Assembly (NCBI GenBank): GCA_003313425.1 | Contig: NHZP01000018.1 | Location: 930,001 to 994,000 of the forward strand | From: Pseudopyrenochaeta lycopersici | Taxonomy: Eukaryota > Ascomycota > Dothideomycetes > Pleosporales > Pseudopyrenochaetaceae | Length of the DNA: 64,000 nucleotides | Reading direction: 5' to 3' | In this document: positions 1 through 11,900 of the stretch, one piece after another | Layout: each line of letters opens with the position of its first letter | Position numbering within the stretch: position 1 is the first letter of the stretch | Program-made: the position numbers and the translations under genes | The notes under the pieces: model-generated | What the model was told of the DNA's origin: nothing | The model's database searches: none | What the model saw: the letters and a program-made list of their open reading frames with translations, nothing else

Positions 1-2330
1 TATAAATAATTAGGAAATAATTTAGAAGTAGTACAGTATTAGATTTTAGTTAATTATTAGCGTTAGTAAGGAACTGCCTAGTAGTTGCAGTCTCCTTATT
101 TAGTTATACTAAAGGGCTGCAGCAGCCTATTTAGGATTTAGCCTTTAGCTATCCTTATAGCTAAATTAACACTAGATTCGCTGTTATTTAGATTAAACCT
201 TACGCCTACTATTAAGGTTATTAAGAAACACACTATAGATACTAGTAACGTACTTATACCTATAAGGCTAGTAAGGAAAGACTTTCTATTTATAGGAAAA
301 GACGTTACTAAGTTCCTAGATAACTTTAATTGCTAAGTAGATAATAGCAGCTATAATAACTATTAAAAGATAAGAATCCTTCTAGATTTCTATAATACTA
401 TATATAGAAGCTTTATTAAGAAAATAAGGCTATATAGGGTACTAAACTAGAAGAAGCTTTAAGAAGTAATAAAAGAGTATTAGCACGATTAAGATATAGC
501 TTAACGCATAGGAACGCAAGCGTTCCTAGAGACCTATATTTCTAAGATGTTAAGAAAATTCTTAGGACTATCTAAGTATTTAACTAACTTTACAGCGTAT
601 AGTAACGCTTATATTAAGACAGGCTAGCTATATAGGATAAAGGCTAGCTTCTTTTTCGCCAGAGGCCTTCTAAGAGAAGACTAGGACATAATCTTTATTT
701 ATATATATAAAGGGCTAATTCTAGATAAGCTAGAGAGTTTTAATATTAAGAAGATTTATACGTATCTTAAGCGCGTGTACTGCTAGAGAGAGGGGATAAA
801 ATAGATATCCCCTAGCTATACAGAAAGAGAGGCTAAGCTTACCTACTAGATTCTAGATTAAGAAAAGAAAATATTAATAGCTAAGTAGCTAAAAGATGTA
901 GTTAATAACTATAAGAAAAGTAAGGTTTAAGAGGAAGCTAGGCTTACTCTTCTACCTAGTGTAGATCTAGAGGTTTAAGACCTTATTTTAGCCCTCAGCG
1001 ACTAGAAGATTAGCCTAGCTGAGGTTAACGAGATAATAGTTTATCCTAAACTAGGTTAGATTCTGAGGAACCTAGCTACCTACGCGTACTTTATTAGCTA
1101 AGTCGTCTTAAGAGATAATGCTAAGTAGCTACTATTAGAAAGGAATAATAGCTCTTACGTAACGACAGCTCCTTACAGCTTAAATCCTTAGTAAGGCGTA
1201 ATTACTATCTAAGGCTATAAATATTAAAATACTTATAATATATGCAACCTCTCTAGTTATATTACTAGAGAATATAAGCTATATTAGCTACTTTCATATC
1301 TTAGCTAGATTAGCTTTAAGTAGAATAAGGAAGTTAGATATAAAACTTACTATTTTAGTCCTTCGCATAAGAGGTTAGGGTAAATCTAAGGAACTACACC
1401 CTAAACGCTGCAGCTCTATTAGTTAAAATAGAAAATTTAGGAGTATTATAGAGTTACTAATAATATCCTAGATTAGCTAGTATTAGCAGTATATCTAGAG
1501 AAGTTTAATAGAGTAGACTTAAGGCCTGCTTAATATTAAAAGCTTAGACTACTAGCTATGCAGTAACAGAAGGTAGTTAGTCCTAATATAAATATAATTA
1601 CAGAAGATAGATATAGCAGAGCAGCTATAAGCCTAGCTAAGGATCTTCTAAACTTTTAGAATATTAGGATATTACTAAGAGGCTTAACTAAGGCGTATTT
1701 TACCCTTAATAAGGTTATATCTTAGGATATTATTCTTAGTACTTTTAAGGAAAGAGTAGTAAATACTAGCTTAACTTACGCAGTAATACGCTCTTAAACG
1801 CGTTAGAATATTAGGAAAGATCTAGTTCTTAAGAAAGTTAGGCAGAGTAAAGTTTAGAAGTAAGCTCCTGCTAAGCCTCCTTATTCTAAGTAACTAAAGT
1901 AAGTTATAGTTAAGGACTATTATATACTTACTATAAGAGGTAATACTATATTTAAACTAATAGATATTAAGGAATTTAAGCAAGTAGAGCTAATTCTATT
2001 TACTAGCTAAGCCTATAATAAGCTATTCTCTTTTATATAGCCTCTAAATAATAATAGAAGCTTTTAAGATTTAAAAGCTAAGCCTAAATTTATTAGTTAG
2101 AATAAGAAAAAGAAGAACTAGAATAATAGCCTTACTAATACAGAGCTCTGTTATTTGCTAGGCCTGTATCTAAACTGTATCGCTACTACTATACTACGTT
2201 AGGAGGTATATAGTATAACTTTTAGGGACCTTATAAGCTAATATTAGCTTTAAAAATAAGTTAGAAATATATTAAAAGTAATTAATAAGCCTACCGCGTT
2301 GTTAGCTAGCGTGAACGCTGTGGTATTAAG
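1..2330 (+). pseudogene. gag of the 12.6-kb Gypsy element, copy 1 (relic)
   Basis: Read in the frame of the copy 2 gag, this region gives a conserved polypeptide broken only by TAA/TAG at former Gln/Trp positions. Near its start it contains the segment IPIRLVRKDFLFIGKDVTKF. Near 2,150-2,180 is a degenerate zinc-knuckle-like stretch (TELCYLLG...N.IA) whose later Cys/His ligands look mutated. Gag would form the intracellular retrotransposon particle. The assignment rests on position 5' of the protease/RT and on the knuckle remnant; the N-terminal part is not recognisable as a known gag domain by eye. Confidence 0.6.
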
Positions 2331-2459
2331 TATTAGGCCGGCCAGCTAATTAGCAATTGCTAGGTTAGCTAAGCGAGACCTGCTGGAACCTAATTGGCTG
2401 ACACCGCAGTGCCTTACCCTGTACAACCCTGCGTCCGCCTAAGTTATTAGAGATGTTTA

Positions 2460-5400
2460 GAGGTATTTTTCTAATAAAGAAAAGTTTAAATTAAATTAAG
2501 AAGAGACTATTAGTCTTAAAAAAGGACTGAATTTAGGGCTTAACTTAATATAATTTAGGACGTTTAATACCTAAACTAGGTATAAAGCCTTAGGAATATA
2601 TAATACTTAGTATAAAGCCTTAGTTAATTCTACTAAATAAGAAGCTATAATAATTTAAAAGAAGATAGGCATAGCCTACGTGCAGTGTAACCTTCTAACC
2701 TGCTAGGCCTTATTTAATAGGCATGCAGTAAAGTATCTTATTAACACTAGCGTATAGATAAACCTTTTAAGATATAGTATAGCTAAAGTTTTAAAGCTTA
2801 CATATAAAGACTATAAGTAAGGTAGCTTATATTAAGATAGAGTAGTTACTATAAATAGAAGTACTAATCCTTTTATAGGAACTGCGTAGAGTGTCCTAGT
2901 TAAAGTAGGGGAGGTAACTATTATTAGTTACTTTAGGATTATTTAAAACCTAATAAGATTAGTAATTTTAAGTAGACCTTAGTACGCTTTAGTAAGGTTA
3001 TTAATTTAGTATAATATATATAGAAGGATTACGTACAAGATTATTTCTAAGAATAGAGACAGAAACGCTATCTTTATAGCCTCTAATCCTGCTCTGCTAC
3101 ATCTAAGAGACTATATACTAACTCTTAAAAATAAAGAAAATATATAGTAGACACCTTTTCTAGGGAGGAGTGTCTAGATTTAAGTAAAAGATACCTAAGA
3201 CAATATTTTAGTTTAAAATCTTATTTATCTTATACTTAAGTTAAGTATATTTAGGAGGCTAAGTTTATAAAAGCTGCTGTTAGATTTAGTAAATTTTTAC
3301 CTATTTTTATAACTAATAATAAGTAGTAATTTAAAGAATAGGTAAAGTAAGTAATAAGCTATATAGTTAGAGCTTCTAAGGATTCTTTAGCTATATAAGA
3401 ATTAGAGTCTTTTTTAGTTATATATAAACTTAACTATTAGGCGTAATAGGAAAAGAGAAGGAAGTGCATAGATAGTTAGGTTAATACCCTATATAAGAGG
3501 GTAGCTAATAAGGTATAACCTATAGATATTCCTATAGTATTAGATATTAAGGAGTTTAGGCGTAAGGATTAAAAGTAATATACTATTAAACTATAACTCT
3601 TAAGAAAAAGTCTAAGACCTCCTAATATTAGACCTTTTAATTACCTTTTTAAGTATAGATATATAGTATTCCTATAAAGTATAAGATTAATACTAGAAAA
3701 GCTAGCCTTATAAAAGTTTAGATCTAAGTTAATAAAATTAGAAGTTTAGTTATTTATTAAAATATTAATAAATAGAGAAGGCGCGATTGCTTTTACTTTC
3801 TCTAAGATAGGATAAATTATTAAGGATGTATGTCCTCTATATAAGATACAGACTATTAAATATAAAGCTTAGTAAGAAAAATTATTCCTAATAGCGCGAG
3901 CTATTAAAGAAGAGGTAGTTATAATATTTAATAATAGACTTAATTAAGGGGTACTAGAAAGACACGCTAGTTAGTATAGAAACTTATAGTTTCTAGTTAA
4001 AAAGAAGGATAAGAGTTATTAGATAATACTTAGGTTAATTAAGATAAACGTAGTATCTCTTAGGGATGCTAATCTACCTCTAATAGCAGATAAATTCTCT
4101 AAGCGTTTTAGTAGATATTATATTCTATCTCTTATAAATCTATTCTTAGGATATAACTAGATTATACTTTATCTAGATAGCAGAGATATATCTACCTTTT
4201 ATACGCTAGTTAGTTTACTTTAATACTATATAATAGTTTAAGGCGCAACTAACTTAGTTATAGTCTTTTAGTAAGTAGTTATAAAGATTATAAAGGATTA
4301 TTAGCTATATACTATTCCTTTTATAGATAATATTACTACTAGCAGTCCTAAAACTAACTATAGAGGAGAAGAAGTATTTCCTAGAGTAAGAAGATATATA
4401 TTAGAATATATTTAATAGCTAGATAGGGCTCTAGCTAACGTAGAAAGAGCTAGAGCTATAATTTTAAGTAAGAAGTATTATTAGAGAGTCTCTAGATTAG
4501 GGGTAGTTAGATATAAGGTTACTGCGTAAGGGAGATATCTAGATTAATAAAAAGTAGCTAAGATTCTAGATTAGCTAGAATACAGAAACATAAAAGAAGT
4601 AAGAGTATTTATAGGTATCTATGTCTACTACAGGATATAGGTACCTAGCTTTACTATTTATGCGAAGCCCCTATTCTAGTTAATAAGGACTAGCGTTAAA
4701 TAGATATAGTAAAAGGCTTAATAAGAGGCTATACGTACCTTAAAGTAATATATTAATTTAGTCCTAGTATTAGCGAGTCCTAACTATAAGAATAGAGGCA
4801 TAATTTTTATAGTAGTAGATGCGAGTAAGGAAGGCGCAGGCGCGTCTCTTAAATAGACTAGAGCAGACAGAAAAAGATATCTATATTAATTTAAAAGTAT
4901 AATTTAGTTAAAAGCTAAGAGTCTTTAGTACTTAATAAAGCTTAAGTATAAGGTAGTATTATAGGCGTTAAAGAAATTTAGAACCTAGCTATATAGATAA
5001 TATTTTACTATTAAAATAGACGCTTAGACGCTTATTTATTAACTTAACAGATTATCGCCTAACGTCCTTAGGTTAGTCTAAAACAGGTAGCTCGCAGCTA
5101 TCCTTACTTAGGACTTTAATATTAAGTATATTCCTAGAAAGAAGAATATTATTACTAATATGTTATTACGTTATCTAAAGCTAGAAGGATAAGAATAGCT
5201 AGATAAGACTAAAGATAACCTTAAAGATTTTATTAAAAACCTAGTACTAACCTTAAGTTTACCTTACCTGCTAAGATAAGTAAAGTACTAAATAAGTAAT
5301 ACTTAGATAAGTTTAAAGTAATTACTTAGTTCTTAATAAGATTTAAGAAGCCTAAAAGCTTTATAAAGGTATAACTTTAAGTATAGAAAAAGAGGGTAAT

Positions 5401-6830
5401 AAATTTCTTTATATAAGAAGAGTATTTCTTCTAAAAGTCTATAAGGAATATAGCTATTTATTAAGTTATAGATAATCCTAATCTTAAGACTATAGCTATA
5501 TAGGAAATATATTAAGAGATTAGTTATAGAGGAGTAAATAGCGTCTATTTAATACTTACTTAATAATACTAGTAGGAAAGGATATATAAGAAGGTATAAC
5601 GTATAATTATATTATATAAACAGTGCTAGCAAAGATTATTAAGTCGCAAGTAAGAGATACTAATAAATACCTACTATTACGCGTTATAGGAATAAGTTAC
5701 TATAGATATTATTTACATACTATATTATTAAAGAAAGAAATTTATTATAATTATATAAGAATACCTTAGTAGATAGCTAGAGGCACGAGTAATAGCTAAT
5801 AATAAGTTATCTACTGTCGCTAAGTTTCTATATAAGGAAATCTTATATTACTAGAGTAAAATAAGGACGCTTACTATAGACAGCAGGCCTAATTTTAGAA
5901 AGGTAGTTAAAGCCCTTACTAAGATTTATTATATTAGGAGGATCTAGGTATTAGTATATAACCCTTAGGCTATAGGAAAAATTAAGGGTAGTTATAAGCT
6001 AATATATAACGCACTTATAAAGCTTCCTAGACCTTAAGTTAATAATCTTCTAACTATATTATAGGCAGACAGAATTTCTACGCAGAGTTAGACTAGATAT
6101 TCTCCTTATTAGTTAGTTACTAGTTAGAATCTAGTACTTCTAATTAAGCTTACTCTTCTAATATAGCAGATATTACTATTTAGATAAGTAATATTAAGAG
6201 GCTAGTTATTAGTAGTACAAGCTATATAGCTAGATTTAAGAGATTAATTTCTTAAGGACGCAGTGTTAAGAACTAAGCGCCTATAACGCGAAAAGAAGGA
6301 ATATTAAGATAATTATAAAGAGATTTATTAAGAAGAAATTAAAGATAATAACTTTATACTAATATAGGACTTAGCTAGAGATATTAATATATTAAGAGAT
6401 AAGAAGCTTATAAGCAGATAGCTAGGACTATATAAAGTCTTTTATACTAACTAGGATAAAAGTAACTATTAACTTATAGACCTTAATAGCACGTAATTTA
6501 GAAATACTACCCTAGGATAGAGACTTAAACTATAGGTACCTTAAGATAAAAGTAAGGTTACTTAGGAGTATTAAGGTCGCGTAAAGCTATAGGATCTATT
6601 ATTATAGGATGTTAAGGCTAACTTTTTACTACTGCCTACTTAATTTAATAACTCTTAAGATAATAAGCTTATAGTTATTAAGAATCCTAACTAAGACGCG
6701 ATTTAGTTATAAGAGAAAGAGTATAATCCTCCTATAAACTTAGATTTATCTAAAGATATAATACAGCTAACTGCGCGCAGCTATCCTATTATTATACTAA
6801 GATCTTTAACAGAGACTAAGAGATAATAAT
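2460..6830 (+). pseudogene. pol (protease-RT-RNase H-integrase) of the 12.6-kb Gypsy element, copy 1 (relic)
   Basis: The domains appear in Gypsy order. The aspartic protease remnant is near 2,730-2,760 (INTS in place of D-[ST]-G). Reverse transcriptase is at about 3,950-4,650, with FLVKKKDKSY, FLGYN and a catalytic box FIDN where the family has [YF]xDD. RNase H is near 4,800-5,150 (VDASKEGAGASL). Integrase is near 5,600-6,450, including TVDSRPNF and YNPQA-type core motifs. The Asp-to-Asn and Gln/Trp-to-stop changes are what C-to-T changes on either strand produce. It would have replicated the element through an RNA intermediate; it is now dead. Confidence 0.8.
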
Positions 6831-7204
6831 ATATTTAAATACCTAATTTAGAAATTAATTCTAACTTAGAGGATAAGATTACTTAAGCCTAGAGGACAGG
6901 CTTTTATCTTAAAGCAGAGGAGGGGCTGCATTTCCTTTATTAAATTTTCGTATATTTTATATATTTAGTATTATATACACGCAGCGCAACCTCCTAGGCA
7001 TATAAAAATAAGTTAAAATTAAATAAAATATTATTTAGAGTCGCTAGGAGGTTAATCTCCTTACTACGCGATTAAAAATAGTAGAGAAACTAGGGTGTTA
7101 AAGAATCTAGCTAATTAGTAATCGCTAGGTAAGCTTAGTAAAACCTGCTAAAATCTAATTAGCTAGACAACTTAATATCTACGCTAATAGCAGTAACGTA
7201 ACTA

Positions 7205-10200
7205 TAAGATTACAGAGCGATAATTTAAAGATATAGAATTAATTAAAGGAGGTAGAAGATAAGATAATTAATATTTTTAAGTATAAAGGTAAGTTAATAG
7301 CTGCGTTTAGCAGTAAGATAAGACCCGCTTAGGAAACGTTCCTAAGTAGCCTACTCTTAAGAGGATCTGCTATACTAGCTAATTAAGTAATAGGAAAGAG
7401 TAAAAAAGATAGTAACTTTACCTTTTATTATATTAACGAGCCTTAGCAGGGCTTTTAAGTAAAGTTAGGGAGGGAAAGATACTCTCTACTACTTAAACCC
7501 CCTCTAAATCTTAAGCCTGTAGTTAATCCTATAGGGCCTAAGTTTCTCTTTCTTACTTCCTATTACTATCTATTAAAACTTTCTAAGGTAAATATATAAG
7601 TGCCTATTAGGTATAAACTTTAAGTAATATTATAGCTGCCTTAGACACCTAAACAGCCTAGGAAGCGTCTACCCCTACTATTAAACCTAAATCCTTAACT
7701 AACTATAACTATACTTAAGCTTACGCTAACAGAGATTATATAATTTACTAGTAAAGAAGCTATTAAAGACTATAGAACTAAGCTTAAGCGTTATAGTAAC
7801 GTTAAAGTACTTTAGCACGCAGGGATTACAGTAGATACTTAGGTTTAAAACTTGCTGTAAGTCTCGCCTATTAAATAGAAGGGCATAGTAGATAATTAGA
7901 TAGTAGCCTTAATAACTTACTTTAATAAGACTTTAACTCTTATTATCGCAACTAGAGAATTTCTAAAAGGAAAACTAAGCCTAATATTATAGTATAGAGG
8001 CATCGCTGCTTTTAAGCAGTAATATCCTATACTTAAGGATATAGATACTTATAAGAAGAAGAGGAAAAAAGAGACAGAGAGCGCGTTTACCTATCTAGAC
8101 AAACACTATTAGTATATACTAAGGCAGGTTCTTATTCTATATTCTGTTTAAGTAGTGTACTTATACTTTAGCGTAATAGTAGTCTAATAGTTATTACGCA
8201 GGACCTTACTAGATAACCTCGCTCCCTTCCTTAACACAGCCCTTTACTATTAATAATAATCTATAAGAAAGAGATAAGATAGATTTATTAATATTACTAA
8301 CTAGGAAGAAGTATATTAGTAAATAACTAATATGCCTACTTAGATAAAGAAGTATTATAAGGATAGTAACGCTAAGTTGCAGGGTATTATTAATAAGTAT
8401 AAGATACCTACCTCTAGGATTACGGCTAATAATATAGACACGCGCTCTAGACAGGGGTACCTTAACTAGATATTCTAGATAGAATTAATTAAATAGTATA
8501 GGAAGTAATTATATGCAGGAATAAAGCTTCCTCTAAATATAACTATTCTACCTAAGTAGCTGCGAGAGAATTATTTTAGGTATTATAAGTAGACTAAGTT
8601 ACTTCTTCCTGCTGCTAGCAATAGTAAGAATAATTCTATAGCTAAGGTTAGCGTCTAGATAGTAGCCTTAGTAATAACTGCCTCTAAACATTCTAGAAGC
8701 TAAAGCCCTGCTACTTTATTAAATATTAGAGGGCGCACGTAAGTTATTAAGCCTTCTAGTCTTAGTTACTAACATATAAGTAAAGAATTTAGAGGTAACG
8801 TCTAGAATAAGCTAGAGAAGCTAGGCGAGCCTTAAATAGACAGGCTGTCTGTTATAGCTAAAAGTATTTAAGAAATCTAGCTAGAAGAATAATATTTAAG
8901 AGGGAATAGGCGTACTTAATAATAGGTTAAGGTAGTAGAGGCCCTTTAAGAGAAATTCTGTCTTAGGCAGCATTAGAGATTTCCCTCTATGTAGCCTCTT
9001 ACTCTAGAAGAGATTCGCGTAAGAGACTTAGAGTTAGTAAGGTAGTTACGCGAAGAGTTAGAAATACTGCTAGTAATACTTAATAATAATATTAACGTTT
9101 AAGACTTAATTAAAGAAGACATCTCGCTTAAAACTAGCATCGCAGTAAAATCGCGTAAGGGATACAACTATATAAATAAACAGTCTGCTCTAGTTAAGAT
9201 AACCGCGTTACTTACGTCTAGGAAGTTAAATAATAGTAAGCGTGTTTAGCTAATTAATACCTAGTATTAAGAGTATATAAATTTTAGCACTCTTAAGGAT
9301 ACGCAAGGTAGTTAGGTATTTAACTATCGCAGGGTGTGCTAGTAATATTACTGTTACATAGCTAGTAAGATAGGCTTACTTACTTAAAGCCTTAGTATTT
9401 TAAACACAGTTTAGCTGCTTAAGATGCTATACTATCGCTAGGATTAATAGAGTTAGCTTTAATTAGACCTAGTAACTTAAGTTCTGTTCTTAGCTCTGTT
9501 TTAAGGAGACTATACGCATTAAGACCTAAAGAGCTATTATTATTACCTAGTAAAAGTTTAAGTCTAAATTAACTAAGACGAAGTTGCTAAAGCTCTTAAT
9601 TAGGGAGTATATGTTAAAGTATTTACAGAGTATAGCAGTATTACCTACGATGCCTTTCGCTAGATTTTTAAGGATCCTAAGCTAGTCTTAATCCTTAACT
9701 AGAGTTTTAATATATACCTCTACTACACGCAGTTAATTAATAGTAAGAGTAACCTTAGCTAGTGTCGGGTAATATATTATTTATTAATACAGTAGCTTGT
9801 GCGTAGTAACGTTAAGTATTAGCTGCTGTACGCAGTCTTGCGAAAAGAGCCTAACCTAATTTCTTACCTTTATTATACGAAATACACTAAGCCTAGGGAT
9901 AGGACTTACTTCTGTTATATTAACTTAAACATCTCTAAAGCTGTGTACTTAGGCAGGGGCGTAGATATTATCTAAAGAAGCGTCTCTTTTAATAATAAAG
10001 ATAAAAATAACTGTACGCAGATACTACGTAGCATTTATAATATTATCTATAAGTACTAGAACTAGCGAGAAAACTTAAAACTTAAGAACTCTACTAGTTA
10101 TATTAAGGGATAGGACAATAAGAGAGACTAGCTAGAGAATTGTAGTGTAAAATTTCCTAACGTTAAATAGTTTCGTTAGCCTTATAAGGCTAGTTATATC

Positions 10201-11085
10201 TATATTTCTAATCCTAGGCTGCCTTATAGATCTACTAGACCTATAACTAAGTAATAATAAACTATCTTACCTTAGTTTGTTAAGGTAGAAGAGGACATAA
10301 CTATAATAGAGATTCCTAAGATAGGCTCTTATTAAGAGCTTACTACTGCCTTTTAAAGCCTAACTACCGCGCTAAAGTTACCTTCTAGATACTTAAATTA
10401 CTATAGCAGCGTTAAGTATGCCTTTCCTAGAGATGTTATACTAGTATACTCGTTAAACATTACTAAGGCTATAAACTATTAGCTAAGATAGGACTCTCTA
10501 CTAGCCTTAGAGGAACTAACTAACTTATTTATAGATTAGCCTAATCCTAGTTTAATCTATTAATTTATTAAGGATACTAGGAAAGCTATAGTAAAGATAA
10601 TTAAAGAGTATTAGGTTGTCTGCTAGTATTATAAGAAGCTTACTTTTAGGGAAGATAGAGACCTTAGTGTACCTAACAGGTTGTTCTTCTTAAATAAAGG
10701 TATAAATCTAGCTTAGGAAGCTAAGTAGTAGAAGCACGATAGGCAGGTTAAACAGCGTACTGCCCTAGATAAGGTTCTTAAGGAGCTTTCTAATAATCCT
10801 AATAGTAAGGCTGCTAGGATGCTAGACAGGAAGGAGAAACTAAGGCGTCTGTCTATCTAAAGCGCAACTAAGTCTCTATAGACTTTAACTTATGCTAGTT
10901 TATAAAGGTTGTTATTATAGTAATAGGCGCTAAGTTAATATTCGCCTAGTTAGTTACCTATAGGACCTCCTCTCGCGTCTTCTTGTCCTAGGCAAGCGCA
11001 ACCTAATATAAGCGCGTTAAATCTGTATACACTGTCGCAGACTCCTTATTATAGTAAGAGGATTAAGGAGATTAAGAAGAAGAAG
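7205..11085 (+). pseudogene. third large reading frame (ORF3) downstream of pol, copy 1 (relic)
   Basis: A reading frame of about 3.9 kb lies between the integrase end and the 3' UTR, where ordinary Gypsy elements have only the LTR. It is broken by RIP-type stops but keeps a continuous frame shared with copy 2. Its last third is the best conserved. Around 9,905-10,040 it reads TYFCYINLNISKAVYLGRG and, further on, NNKDKNNCTQ. Around 10,185-10,290 it has SYIYISNPRLPYRST followed by TILPQFVKVEED. The C-terminus (10,700-11,080) is charged and probably helical, ending KRIKEIKKKK. I do not recognise the N-terminal half. The conserved block resembles a double-stranded beta-helix (2OG-Fe oxygenase-like) region, but this is only an inference. 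Confidence 0.55.
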
Positions 11086-11522
11086 TAAGGATAATTTAGC
11101 TGCACTATTAAGAGCCTAGCTAATTAGTAATTACTAGGTAAGGCTTAACAGACTCTGATTAGCTAAGTACCTCCTAGTTGTTTAAAGGATACTAAGATAA
11201 TAGTATACTTGCTAGCGTCGTTAATAGTAAGGTTAAGGCGCGTTTTCTTTTATTTTTCCTACTGTCTTTAAGAGATTTAATAATAAAGTGCAAGAGTTTA
11301 TAAAGAAACCTGCATAATTATAAGGACTACTCCTCCTGCAGAAATATAGCTTATACTGCCTTCCCTTTATTTATAGGGCAACAATTTCTTTCTTTCTTTT
11401 CTTTTTTTATGTGCCTTTTCTTAGCTCTCTTCTCCTCCTACTAATAGTTCTACTTATAAAGAGAAGGAATAATAAGCAGGATTTATAAGCTTAATAGGAC
11501 TAAGCTTAAAGTAGGGGAGGTT

Positions 11523-11900
11523 TATGCTATTATATAAGGTACCTAGGTAATTAGGTAATAATAAGTTTCCTTTATTAGCGAAATTTAGTAATAAAACTTA
11601 GAGATGCGAGAGATCTTAATATTATGCACTAAACGTAATGCACTATGCACTATACACTACGATAATTTACTTTAAAACTAAGATTTTGTAAAGTAGCTAG
11701 TGTATTAGCTACGTTAATTTAATAAGATTTTAGACTATTTTGTTTATTACTTTTAATCAGGCTCTATACTTACCTTCGTTTCTAGCAGACTGCACAGGCA
11801 GGGCTGCTCCTGTTATTTACGCATATTTGATTCCAGCGTCACCTCTTATTCACAACACCAGAACTGCGGGATTGTGCCGAACCACCTTGTTAACTCCACA
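11523..11900 (+). repeat. 3' LTR of Gypsy copy 1
   Basis: This 378-bp LTR begins TATGCTATTAT (RIP-altered form of TGTGCCGTTGC seen in the 5' LTR of copy 2) directly after a polypurine tract. It ends TTAACTCCACA. It aligns along its length with the LTRs at 22,229-22,600 and 34,504-34,875. The right half is less mutated than the left half, which is why a 60-codon open frame happens to survive in it. Confidence 0.85.

Larger units (their letters stand above)
1..11900 (+). mobile_element. 12.6-kb Gypsy LTR retrotransposon, copy 1 (5' end outside window)
   Basis: This stretch is a plus-strand, heavily RIP-decayed copy of the same element found complete and inverted at 22,229-34,875. Position 1 corresponds to roughly 34,050 of copy 2, so about 450 bp of internal sequence and the 5' LTR lie outside the window. 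The order is gag, protease-RT-RNase H-integrase, a third large reading frame, a polypurine tract (AAGTAGGGGAGG, ending 11,520) and the 3' LTR. No reading frame is intact. Stops fall at former Gln/Trp codons, as RIP predicts. It is more decayed than copy 2. It can no longer code for protein. Confidence 0.88.
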
